Assembly (NCBI GenBank): GCA_015680685.1
Contig: MNCI01008572.1
Span: 524,456-588,455, forward strand
Direction: 5' to 3'
Length of the DNA: 64,000 bases
DNA from: Gnetum montanum
Taxonomy: Eukaryota > Streptophyta > Gnetopsida > Gnetales > Gnetaceae
Both the position numbers and the translations under genes were made by a program. This document shows positions 34,101 to 45,200 of this stretch, one piece after another (position 1 is the first letter of the stretch; every line of letters begins with the position of its first letter). The notes below the pieces were generated by a model. It had not been told where the DNA came from. It worked only from the letters and a program-made list of their open reading frames with translations, and made no database searches.

Positions 34101-35630
34101 AATGGTCAGGAGGAAAATGTGGAGAAGGATCAGGGAGGAGGAATAGAAGAGTTGAAAGGAGATACCTGAGAAACTGAGCCATTGGATGACCAGGGTGGTG
34201 TCGATCAAATGTTTAGCAGCTTTCTTAAGGGAAATCTGGACTTAGGCTATCCCCCAGAAGGTGACAAGGAGCACGGTATGTTTTCTTTTTTTTTTAGCTT
34301 ATTTTATCTTGCCCCGTTAGTTGTCATTTCTATGGTATTTTATTTTCATGCTTTCATTTTTTCTAGATGAAGGCAGTGAAACCAGGACGGTGCGGTTAGA
34401 CGTACCCATGAAGACGGTTCCCCCTAAGAGGACTGTGGAGGTTAGTTTGTCCCGCACTCGTGGGCCATTTACTTGGACGGAAATGCCAAGTAAGATGGAT
34501 TTTGTGGCTGGAATCGCAGAAGAAGTTGTCGAACAAATCCAGGAGGTCCACCTGGAAATAGGTATGAATGTTTTGAATTGTCTGCAGTTTTATAGTTTCA
34601 CATCCTATTTTTATTATTTTAACGTTTGTTCTTTTCATGTACATAGGTGCCAAACTGAGGTGGGATCCTTCTGAGACAATCAGCATAGAGAATTTACCCA
34701 TGTTATCCCCAGAAGTTGAGCAGGTGCCAAGGCCTGTTTATGAGGAAGTAGTGGAAGGTCTTGTTCACAATGCCAAGTCACTGTGGACTTGTAGGCATTC
34801 TATCAAACAGTTGTGGCTACAGATTCAAGCGAAGGAAAAGGAAGTCTCCGAGTTATCGGTTGAACATGACGATCTTAAAGCTCGGTATGAGTTCGCCTTG
34901 GCCAAACTAAGCAGTGATCGCTCTTGGCGGACCTCCGAGGTCACATATACTAGGTATTGGAATTTGCTCAATTGTCATGCATCTCTGACTCGGAGAATGG
35001 CGGAACGTAAAGCCCAAATAGATCTCCTGAATGTCAAATGTCAAGATTGGAAAGCTTTCGCTTCCAAGGTTCGCAAGTGGGGCCAGGATGAAAAGAACCA
35101 CAAACACCATTACAAGAAGTCATTAAAGGAAGTGTCCGTTGAAAAACACCAACTTGAAATGTTTGTGGAGGGTTTGGGTTTGCGTTCTGCTTTTGATACC
35201 TTCGCTCAAAACACAACTGTTGAGGTGGAGTTGCCTACAAGGGTGATTACGACCGCTTCTGGGGAAGTGTCTGTGGGTGAATTCCCTCTAAAGCATCCCA
35301 CTTGGTCAGCTATCGACAAGGGGAAGGCCTTGGCGGATGTTGACCTAGGCCTTGATGGGACGGACTGGACTAGTGTCTCAGAAGAGGAGATCCTTTGTCG
35401 GCTAGAATTTGGCTTAGGGGGATCTCCTATGGTAAGTATTTTGTCATTATGAAATTGATTTGCTAAACAATGTTTGAAATTTTGGCATTTTCTTATTCTT
35501 ACATTGATTGTTCCCTTTGTATTTTCAGGATGAAGGTGGTGACGATGTCGAAGAAGCTGGCCCCAGTGGAGTGGGCATCCCTGATGCCAGTGGATCTAAA
35601 GGGGACGATCCTACCATCCCGGATGTTTAG
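31148..35630 (+). pseudogene. Spliced antisense gene inside element Y (eight exons, about 1,070 residues)
   Basis: Exons: 31,148-31,278; 32,016-32,464; 32,540-32,808; 32,899-33,939; 34,030-34,275; 34,367-34,561; 34,647-35,431; 35,529-35,630 (ends TAG). Exons 2-8 all have GT donors and AG acceptors and join in phase, giving 1,028 residues. The exon 1/2 join is out of phase by one base as drawn. Four stops interrupt: TAG 32,127, TAA 33,282, TGA 33,627, TGA 34,167; each is one C-to-T or G-to-A change from Trp, Gln, Arg and Arg. The B copy has Trp at the first. Exon 4 holds a globular part (KAQKWLRTHAPPSIIRYLDN, WIKGVKIVFHLSPEFFWNLF, WSLGVEAVRIMQTILETG). Its pattern recalls the putative plant transposon proteins seen as extra ORFs in Tat elements, but that is a guess. 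The exon 4 end is basic (KGKGKLTKRE), exon 5 acidic, and exon 7 a coiled coil. Function unknown. Confidence 0.85.
31330..31910. repeat. GCGTATACGC words in intron 1 of the antisense gene
   Basis: Within about 580 bases the intron has at least fifteen copies of agcgtatacgc-type words ('ttcagcgtatacgctgagcgtg', 'ggcgtatacgccagg'). They are the same palindrome as in the LTR U3 and the 5' leader. The matching intron of element B (22,400-23,740) lacks them. Confidence 0.8.
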
Positions 35631-36176
35631 TTTTTAGTTTTGTTTTTAGGTTTTCTATTTTTTTGTTTTCGTTATAACACTATTCTGACTCAAATTTATA
35701 CAGGAATTGTAACATGGGAACTTCGAGTTATGTTACAAATTGATAAAAATAGTTAACTCTCGTAATTGTACATCATTGCATATATCTATATATAAATTAT
35801 TTTTGTTGATTTTGAGTTTAATCGCAGACATGACATGGTAATGTAAAATGTTTTGGTTTGTCTTTTCATTTTATTTTCGTGAGAGTAATGCACAGATGTG
35901 ATCATAAGTTGGCCAACAAAGTATAAGTGTGTGAACTAGTTTAAGGCCATTTCGGGCCACATGCATAGTTTAAGGCCATTTTGGGCCACATGCGTAGTTT
36001 AAGGCCATTTCGGGCCCCAGTCGTAAACAAGGAACATTTTGAATAACATGGGTGGATTTCCTGGTTGACCGACCATTTCTGATCATGGCTAGTTTTATGT
36101 CGTTGCGGACATGATAGTTTAATGTCATCTCGGACAGGTTGTAGTTTAGCATCGTTTTGGACTGGCTGGGATGGTA
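35631..36176. repeat. 3' flank of the antisense gene with spacer words
   Basis: From 35,640 to 35,930 the sequence is T-rich, as expected of a 3' untranslated region. From 35,938 to 36,150 come three copies of 'agtttaaggccatttcgggcc', then three of 'tagttttatgtcgttgcggac' type. These two word types also occur at 30,590-30,730 and 26,530-26,760. No gene is seen here. Confidence 0.65.
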
Positions 36177-36947
36177 TTATTTTAATAGTTTTTTGATTCT
36201 TTTTATTTTTACGTTAGGCGATGTATCAACTAGTGTGATTCTGTATTCAGTGTTCCCTTCGCTGATCACGTTGAATGGTAATTCAGCCCAAGGGACGTCC
36301 GAGGGAGTGGCTTCCGTGCCAGTGTTTTTAGATGTTTTAGTATTTGTGGCGAGTTCTGTGTTAGTTTCTAATTGAGAAGGTGTATGTACAATGTCAGGTG
36401 CAGGTGTTTCTGTTTTAGGTGGATTTGAATTACTGCCTACCGGTTGTTGTTCGTTTATGTTGTTTCGGCTAGGCTCTTCAAGTTCAACCTCTGAGCCTTG
36501 GTCCATGTCCATGTGTGATGAAACAATAGGTGTAGCTGCTTCCCCGTGTATGATGATTTCACCACCTTCATAAGGCAAATGAATCTCTTGGTGTATAGGG
36601 GATGAGACCGCTTTCAGTTGGGCCAACCAGGGCCTTCCTAATATTAGGTTGAATCCTGGCATTTCATCGACCACTACGAAGTCGGCAGACGTGGGAAACT
36701 GGTCCCCTGCTATGAAATCTAAGGTCACTATGCCTTTGACCATCACACATGACCCGCTGAATGATTTTAAACATGTAGTTGTGGTTGGTTTAAATAACTC
36801 CGTCAGCCCTAGTTGTTCAACAATGGGGTATGGTACTACGTTTGTGGCAGCTCCATCATCTACATGGACCCTATGTATCTTGAACTGATTTATACGTATC
36901 GTTATGAACATGGGGGCTGTTGTTATCTCCCCTATTTTCTTATTCAC
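36177..36947 (-). pseudogene. Element Y aspartic protease (retropepsin) frame
   Basis: This protease processes Gag-Pol. The frame of 256 codons reads FKIHRVHVDDGAATNVVPY with the catalytic triplet as Asp-Asp-Gly, then GIVTLDFIAGDQFPT and FNLILGRPWLAQLKAV. An acidic, proline-rich tail and DVPWAELPFNVISEGNTEYRITLV end it. The catalytic Asp-Xaa-Gly and the hydrophobic-Gly flap partner ILGRPWL are present, so the domain may be intact. Downstream on its strand there is no reverse transcriptase for about 5.7 kb. It is joined to gag by a frame broken at 36,955. Confidence 0.88.
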
Positions 36948-36954
36948 CTTAATG

Positions 36955-39900
36955 TTATCGTTGTGGAAGCTTAGTGGTTTGGAAGGCCCCTTGGGGCGAG
37001 TACATTACCGCATGAATGGAGGGTTCATTTGGAGGCAAGTCCTCGCTTACTGGGATCGATGTTAACATGCGTACCAAAGCTTCATGATGTGTTTGGGATG
37101 TAAGAACTAAGTCATATAAGCATAGCGAAGTGTTCTTTTGTTTGAGTGCTTGTGTGACTTGTGTTAAAGCCGTTGCCAAATCTCTACTATTGGGTGTGTT
37201 TGCATCAGCGGTGACTGGGTCCATTGGGCCCAACAGTTTTATTTCATGCTTTGTTGATCTGTAGTTTTTGCTCAGAGCCATTGTTTTAGACATATCAATT
37301 TTTTTTTTATGGTTCACCCTCGTTACCTGCGTTTGGTTGACTGTTGGGTGGCATCATGGGTATAGCGTTGAGTGGAGTGGGTTTAGGTGGCCCTACAGCT
37401 AATCGTTGACGCTCCTTCTCCACGCGTTCATGCGTAAGCCAATCCGCTAAGCGTTCTCGTGTGTGGCACGGAGGTGGAGCTAGTTTGGGAGCCTCGAGTT
37501 GCTTCAGGATTCTTACCACATATGGAGCTGGGTGAGGTTGCGGTTGGACAGTCGAATGTGGTTGGACGAAAGATTGGCTGAACACCCTAATGACGTAAGG
37601 ACTAGGTCTACCTTGCATTTGTGAGGTGGAGGTTTGGTAAACATTAGGACTTCCATGTATCCTAACGACGTATGGGGTTAGTTTAGGCGGAGGTTGAACC
37701 TCCACTGTTGCGACGGCAAGAGGTACATGCACCATGTATGGTTTCTCATGTGTCGGGGTGTTAGATGTTGCTACGGCCAGGGGCACTTGGACAACATATG
37801 GTTGCTGCTGATGCGCGGTGGTTGAGGCAAGGATGTGGATGCAGTAGGAGGAATACGTACTACAAAAGGCTTGTTAGGAGTTTGTTGTTCAGAGTTAGAG
37901 TGGATGATGTTAACGTTAGGTGTCTCAGGTTCATCATCAAAGAAAATTGTGTTGATAATGTACAGCGCCTCTTTGGTGTTCAGAGGGTCTTTATATACCC
38001 CCATAGCCTGGTTCTGCGGTTGGACCGGGTTGGCCTCGTCAAAGGTGATTTGGCCTTCATCGATCATTTGTTGTATGTCTTGCTTCAGGATGAAACAGTA
38101 ATCCGTGTCGTGCCCATTGCATTGATGATATTCGCAGAAGCGATCCATTCTAAAACCTTTGGGCACTGGAGGCTCATCCAGCGTTGCTAGGCTTGGGTTC
38201 TGAACGAGTTGACAGAACCGGTCATGTCTCTGGATGGATGCAGGGGATAACTGTTTGTGTTTCATTAATCTAGCTTTTAGTAGTTGATCAAATAGCTGGG
38301 ATGGCTTCATAGGCAACGACGTATATTGAGAAGGTTCTTTCCTCTCAAAATTTCTCGTACAGTTTGGTGTTGGGTTCTGCGATGATGATGATTCCGGTGC
38401 GATTGTAGGAATAGGTTTAGTATAGTTAGTAGGGGCTACAGGTGGTTTGTTCCGTTGTGCCATGTTTTCTTGTTGCGTTTCCACTACTGTTGCTATAGTT
38501 GCTTTAGCCTTCTCTTTATCCTTTTTACTGTGTTGATTTTTGAAGGCTAGGTATGCAGGATCGTGGCTATTTTGGGCCGCCTCCTCTATATTTTTAATTT
38601 GTACAAAAGCTTGGTTAAGGCTACATGCATTAAGATAGTATAATTTGGATTTGAAGAAGTCATTAACAACCTCCTTTAGAATTGTGAGTAGGTATGTTTG
38701 GGGGATTAGCTCATATAGCTCATTGAGAGCGGCACTCCACCTCTGAATGAATTTTTGTACAGGTTCGAGTGGTGCTTGTTTAACCTATATAAGGCTGTCT
38801 AATGTCACCTCAGGTTTCAAGTTATATTTGAACCTAGTCACGAACTAATGTAACAACTCTTCCAAGGAAAATATAGAATTCCTTGGCAAGGCCAGGTACC
38901 AATCAAGCGCTCTCCCTGCGAGGGACATAGGGAACACTCGCAAAATGGCATGGGGCCATGCTTGGAGTAACATGCATTCTAATCTAAATGTTATTAAGTG
39001 AGCATTGGGGTCTGTTTCCTCGTTATATTTAGTTAGTGTTGGCAAAGATATTCCTTTGGGCAAAGTTAGGGGCGGGACAAAAGAGCTGATGGGCTCATCA
39101 TGGTAAAAGTCCACTACCTTCAACTCTCCGTCCGTAGTTGTTTTGAGGCGTTTGACCTCGTCAGTTAGTTCCTGCATCAATTTTTTAGCATCTGCCCAGT
39201 CTTGGGCACTAGGTGACATGGCAGCTTGGGGTTGCGGTACATTGTACAGGTTGAACTGTTGGATGGTAGGTTGAAAGGCTGAAAGCTGTGCAGTCAGCGG
39301 TTGTATTTGTGGAATGTTCATAGCGGGTGGCACTAAGGATGGCACGTTATAGGTGAGAGGTTGTTTTTGCTATGGTTGCAGCTGTACTTGGGGAATGTTG
39401 GCTAGTGGGATCATGTGAGGTGGTATGTTGTAGTGAGGGGGTTGATGTGATTGAGCACCCATCGCTGCCCATTGCCCAGCGTTACAATGGTCGAGGGGGC
39501 TCTGTGCGTTTGGATGTGGGGGATGTAGTGAGTAGACGTCGATGCTGGTATCACATGTGGCATCCCTATCACTCGAGGCGAGAAGGTCGCTCCCATGTTA
39601 TTGTGTGGGGGAGGTGCTTACGAGGATGGGCCAGCAACTGCAGTAGGGATGATAGTGAGAGGAAATGTGTTGATTTGCGGGTCGCTCAGAGGAGGAACAT
39701 GGACCAGCGCTGATGTTTCCGGTGGAGGTTCTTATGCCTGGGTGAACCTAAGGGGTTGGAGGGGTATGACTTCCCCTGTGCTTGGATGAAACATGGGGTT
39801 GATGTATGTTTGTGGGTTAAGGGTGTGATAGGAGTCTTCGTGTTCGGATTGGGCAGCGAACTCGTCCTCCTCTTCTGGTTGGGGATTTACTGCAGGCTGA

Positions 39901-40336
39901 TCCAAAGACTGGCTCCTTTGCAGGAGGAGTTGTGTGATGAGCTCTGAGTATTGCTCTGGAACAAGGATTATATCGTATGGGGAAGGGATGAACTCGCATC
40001 CCCCCTGTAGAAGAGTTCGTATTGCCTCTTTACCTCTATTTCGGCTTGATCTACTGCCAGACCAGCTTGTATCTTCACACATATGAAGTTGTACTGGTCC
40101 TGGGTTATAATGTTAGAGGTTGGGTTTCTCCCTTGCAACCTTAGGGACCGGCAGGGCCCCGCTGTGGGTTGTATTGTCGACTGTGGAACGACGGGCTGTT
40201 GGGCAGCCATGGTGCCTACCATGTCGGTGACTTGAGTGGTTGTAGCAGTAGTGTTTGTGGGGTTCATGATGACCTGTTGAGGGTATGACATGGTATAAAG
40301 ATGTGAAATTAGTGTACTGAGTGCAGCATGCAACAT
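36955..40336 (-). pseudogene. Element Y gag (broken frames)
   Basis: This is the structural polyprotein of the virus-like particle. It probably starts at MSYPQQVIMNPTN (about 40,291). Frames in order: 40,336-39,968 (LRLQGRNPT, YNFICVKIQAGL); 40,082-39,732 (acidic, Pro-rich); 39,345-38,845, the capsid with LTKYNEETDPNAH, FRLECMLLQAW and FPMSLAGRALDWY; and 38,484-37,771, the knuckle FCEYHQCNGHDTDYC. Then 37,786-37,307 repeats a phrase like PYVVRI five to six times, and 37,317-36,955 leads to the protease. Stops at about 38,842 and 38,790 and at least two frameshifts break it. The knuckle has the CX2H type seen in plant Tat/Ogre gags. Confidence 0.9.
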
Positions 40337-40339
40337 ATA

Positions 40340-40957
40340 CGCTTCAACGACCAGCGTATAACGATAGCGTATACAGCGTATATGCAGCGTATAGAGTCAG
40401 TGTAGATAAGTCTACGGCGTAAATCGTATAGCGTATACGCTAGGTAGCGTATACAGCATCAGGGTACAACATAAAATAGGGTTACATTGTATAGAATGTA
40501 GTATAAACTGGACAGTAGCGTAGACGAAGTCTACGGTGTAAAGAGCGCAGCGTAAACAAAACAGCAGGGACAAAAATTAGTGTATAGCGTAGATGAGGTC
40601 TACAGTGCCGAGAGCGTAGCGTAAATGGACGGCAGTATCTATGGCGTAAAATGTGCAGCGTAAACTTTAGCAGTCTTGTGTACGGCATAAGGAAAATCTG
40701 CAGCATAAAGCGTGTAGCGTATGGTTAACAGCGTGAACGCTGGGGATCTTGCAAAGTAAGTTTTAACAGGAGCGGCATAGACGCTGAACAGCGTAAATGC
40801 TGGATTGTAGACTGGGTTTCAAACTGAGCAGCGTAAACGCTGGGAGGTTTTCAAAAGGAATCGGCGTATGGTCGACGGCATAAACACTCAACAGCGTAAA
40901 CGCTGAGAAGCTTGCAGGTAAGGTTTTAGGCAAAGCCCTCCTTCTAGCGTCAATTTC
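40340..40957 (-). repeat. 5' leader of element Y with gcgtat/agcgtaaac words, and primer site
   Basis: Between the gag start and the LTR the sequence repeats agcgtatac, agcgtaaac and agcgtagac words about every 20-40 bases ('cagcgtaaacgctgg', 'gcagcgtatagagtcagtg'). The primer-binding site lies at 40,936-40,953; on the minus strand it reads TTGACGCTAGAAGGAGGG, four bases inside the LTR. It matches the site of element A but I could not name the tRNA. Confidence 0.75.
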
Positions 40958-42252
40958 TGTACCGTCTAAAATCATCGGTCTCCGACTGGAAGGAAACAGA
41001 GACCGTGGGATCACCGGACATGCACAGAAGACCCTACCTTCACCTGAGGGCGAGCTGGAATGAACGAAGGTAGAGTACCTTGGGTGGTTTGCACGTGGAT
41101 CAGACAAAGATTTCCCCGAACGTACACCGAAGTGCAATACGCTGGGTTATACGTGAACAGCGTAACGAGCGTAAAATAGAGCGTAAATAGCGTAACTGGT
41201 GTAAACAGCGCGTAGACGTAAACGAAAGTAAACAGAATACATGCAACAATTAATGCAAACTGTAAACAATTTTGGGAAGAAAATGTAACAATGGCATTAC
41301 AAAATGAGAATACAATGCACCGGTCTAACGCAGTTGTGATTCAGACACAAGGCAGACGAAAATCCCCGGTGGATGCAAGGGTGACTATGGGCTGGTTCAC
41401 ACTATAGGCACAACGTAGAGGCTGTGTGCTCAGCGTACAGGGTTGTCCAACGTATACAGTTTTCTGCTTTGGTGCTCAGCGTCTCTGCTCTTTAGTTTGC
41501 TCTGGGATTTTGCCAACCGCCCTGGATCTCGTGAAAAATTGGGGTTTTTATACAGGTTTTGATGGTAGACTCGAGTTCGGTGACACGTGGCGTGTTGACT
41601 GGGTGCAAAAGCATAAAATTTACAAGTGTACAATATGTTACATTTGGCAAGCGTATACGCTGGCCGTATACGCTGTGTCTGGAGAGCATAGACGCTGGGC
41701 GTATGCGAATTTGGGCGTAGATGTTGTGGACACTGGGCATATATGCCGGGCGTATACGCTGATGTGCTGGGCGTATGCGAATTTGGGTGTAGATGTTGTG
41801 GACGTTGGGAATATACGCTGATGTGCTGAGCGTATACACTCAGGCGTATACATTGATGTGTTGGGCATATACGTTAGGGCGTATACGTTGATGGTTGTTG
41901 CCTTGTACCAAGTCTCATTCTGCAATGTTGTTTCCATGCCGTCTTCGGGAATTTCATGCAGGGCGTATACATCTGTTGTACCTGCCGAGCGTACATGTGA
42001 GGCGTGTACGCTGTGAACTTCAGGCGTATACGCTGTGGATGTCGGGCATATACACTAGGCGTATACGCTGAGAGTGTTGACTTGGGCGTATACGCCGGGC
42101 GTATACGCTGAGAATGCATACTTAGTGAAAATTAAGCATCTGATCTCCGAAGTTGCCATGTTTGGTACCAGATGTAGCCGTGGTTGTCTGTGAGTTCCAG
42201 GGACCTGCTTCTTGTTGGAAAAGTACTAGGCTCGAAATTTTGTGGTGTTTCA
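40958..42252 (-). repeat. 5' LTR of element Y
   Basis: The right copy pairs with 24,190-25,522 and carries the same parts: R/U5 on the left, TATA box at 41,545-41,552 (minus), palindromic word array at 41,650-42,115, and TGAAACACCACAAAATTTCG as the U3 start on the minus strand. It is directly followed by CCTCC, the target duplication. Confidence 0.93.
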
Positions 42253-45200
42253 CCTCCAAGAACCATCTATGACATAGAGGGGTAAGTAGTATTGTTATCT
42301 TGGTTATTCCTTTATTATTGTGCATTTTAGGTTGTAACTATGTATGATCTATTGTTTTAACTACTTGCAGGTTTAGGATGGATGATCAAGGCTGAACCAA
42401 GATTGACAACCTTTTGAGCCTAGCTCACATAGCTCTAGAGGTGTTCACTTGGAGCCCAAACATGAGGCTTGTGATGTTGAAGTAATTGCATGGGGATCTT
42501 AAGAGTAGCATTGGGTGTCACCCTAAGGCCTACAAGAGATGTGCAACTAATGGAAGCATAGATAGCTAGAGGGCTAGCCCATCTCTTAATGATTTATACT
42601 TTGGTCCACAACCTAGACCTTTTATAATGCTAAGTCATATAGACGAAGTAAATGTTATTGATCTGTTGCTTTTATGCCTACATTTTTCTAGTTATATAGT
42701 TATGGTCTTTGTAGTTTATGTAATTATATTTGTTGTAATTTGTTGCACCTATGTGAAGGCTAATAAACTACATTTTTCTATTTTGCAACAGTCACTCCAT
42801 CTACCAAAGTTACAGTTATCACTTCAAGCCATAAGGAGGAGACCTTGATTCCTAAGTTTGGTGAGATAGAATCCTCATAGGATTAGTTATCAAATTAGAT
42901 GTCTAATGCTATACTTGTTATAGTCATGCATCTAGGCCTATTTGACCTCTTCATGACCCCAAGCCTAATCATTCCTACCACAAAAATGTTAAACATCTAT
43001 AACTCCTCTAACCAAGGAGTTCAAAGGATTTTCATCCATGTTCATGCTGTGATTGTTATTTTGTACATTAACACATCCACATTCAGTGACCTCTTCAATG
43101 TCCCAAATTATGGCATGTTAATCATTATCAAAGAAGAAAAAGAGGTAGATCACTAGGAAGAAGTGGAAGAGCAATTAGACACCCATTGTGATAGCAAGGG
43201 ATATCCTCTAAGAGACATCAAATTATCATTGATTACGGAGATGTATAACTTGTTCCGATCCCAAGAATTTCCTAAGTTATTATCATAGGGGAAGATCTTG
43301 GGTGTGAAATAGGCTTGGGCCATGAAGCAGGTACTTACTAAGGGCACCTAATTCAACTGGGATGCACACTAGTTTCTAGGCTTTGGTTAAAAGTCTAAAA
43401 ACTCTGTGAAAACCGCATCACAAAGTGCCATGTGCAATTGGCACTCTTTGTGCCTTACTTGTGGAGGTTCATAGAATTTTTGGTAGTGAGAAAGGATGGA
43501 CAATGGGTTTTCCAAGATCCATCCCAATTTGATAGCTCTTGGATGAAGCTTCTTGCTCCAACCACCAAGGCCTAAGATCCACTAGAAGCCATAGATGAAT
43601 CATTGTTTGTCACTATCAAGAACCTTGATAGAAATCATTGTAGATCTCCTAATAGCATTGGGGCTAAGCCTCTCACCATTCCAACCAATGTTAAGAAGCT
43701 TTAGAAATTATGTGCAAAGGCTAAGGGTAAATCTAGGGAGAGACTTAAGAGGCCTTTGGTAGCACAACCAATGCTAGTGGTTGGGGAACCTTCCATAAAA
43801 AGGATAACCATTAAGATTAGAGGGATGCAAACTAAAATCAAATGTATGTATTTTTTCTATTCATTGCCTTATTTTTACTTTGTTCATGTCCTATGGTTGA
43901 TCTATGGCTTCTCATGATGTGCTAACCTATCTTATGTTTCATGGTTGATGCCTCTTGTAGATAAACAATAAGAGCGAGAAGTTATAGTAGTAGTAGTCAT
44001 TTTTGAAGAGGAGTGGATATGTTAAGAAGAGGAGGAGATACAACATCAAGAAGAGGAGATATTAAGACATTATGATGCTGGTGAGGTGTAGAACGGTGAC
44101 TTACCCCCTATTCCTCCTATGGGTGACTTTGATGCTATGCTAGAGGATCAACACATTAGTGAACCTCCTATCACCATATCAGAGGACCATTCAGGTACTT
44201 TTGATTTTCATTTCTAAGCATTGTAATCACTATGCTTCATTGATTCATGTTTGATAATGGTCATGATCATTTGGTTGTTCACTGTGCTTGTCGTAGCTCT
44301 AGAGCCATAGGGAGAAGCATCCACTTCTACCTTCCCTATGCAACCATGGGTAGAAACTCCCAATAAACTAGAATTTATGCAACATGTCGTCAAAGGTATG
44401 ATTAGCCATTTGCACCATATAGCACATGAGATCAATAATAGTTTCAATGCATTTTTCTTTTAATATTTTTAATTTCCTACTTGGTTTTCATGATTATTGT
44501 GTTTTTGCTATTAACTAGTTTCATTTGGTTGAATTTTTCTCTATGTTGGTTATAGTGCCTAAGTTGAGATGGGATCCTATCAATCCTATTAAGGTCAATG
44601 CATTGCCTTCCTTACCCTCTGATATAGAGAATTTCCAGTGTAAATTGTACGAGGATGCCACTAGATGTGCACTCTCATGTGTTGAGTCTTTTTGAAAATG
44701 TAGATGTTCTAATGAGTTCCTATAGGAACAAGTCATAACATTGAGGGAGAAGAACAAAAAATTGAAAGAGGAGGTAATAGATCTTAGGGACCATAAAGAC
44801 TTCATAGTGGCTTAGGTAACTAATAAAGAATCTTTGCAGATTAAAGAGATACTATGTTCTCGCCTCTAGAACACACTTCAAAGCAAGGTTCTCCTTGCTG
44901 AGAAGTTGTACAATAGAAGCTTCAAATTGATCTCATCAACCACAAGGTTGATAAGTGGAAAGACTATTATGCTTGGGTCCTTAAGTGGGATCATAAATAC
45001 AAGGACCAAAAGAGGATCTATAAGGCTAAACGCGATGCTTACCTTAAGTGGCTACAAGAGAAATCTACTGAGTGATGGAAGCTAGAGCTCCTTATGATCA
45101 TAATTAATGCAAATGATGTCTATAATATATTTGCTAACAATGTAACTATAGCTACTTCTCCTACTCACTAGGGGAGGCAACCTTAGCCACATTTTCACAT

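Larger units (their letters stand above)
24190..42252 (-). mobile_element. Element Y: complete nested Tat/Ogre-like Ty3/gypsy element with antisense gene
   Basis: This 18-kb element is bounded by two LTRs in direct orientation, TG...CA ends and a CCTCC target duplication. In minus-strand order it has the 5' LTR (42,252-40,958), primer site, leader with words, gag (about 40,290-37,300), protease (about 36,950-36,177), an antisense spliced gene (31,148-35,630 on plus), reverse transcriptase (about 30,500-29,126), RNase H regions, integrase (about 28,040-26,996), spacer repeats, polypurine tract and 3' LTR (25,522-24,190). Integrase after RNase H, a second RNase H and a long insertion between protease and reverse transcriptase point to the Tat/Ogre group. 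Several stops and frameshifts make it non-autonomous now. Confidence 0.93.

Noticed and set aside
36391-36888. Plus-strand frames over the protease of Y as 3' exons of the antisense gene
   Set aside because: The antisense gene ends at a TAG (35,628) followed by T-rich sequence and spacer words; these frames are shadows of the protease.
12593-42252. Pairing the left LTR of B (to 14,541) with an LTR of Y as ends of one element
   Set aside because: They share only the terminal tggtgtttca and the neighbouring tract. Internal words differ, and Y has its own complete pair with a target duplication.
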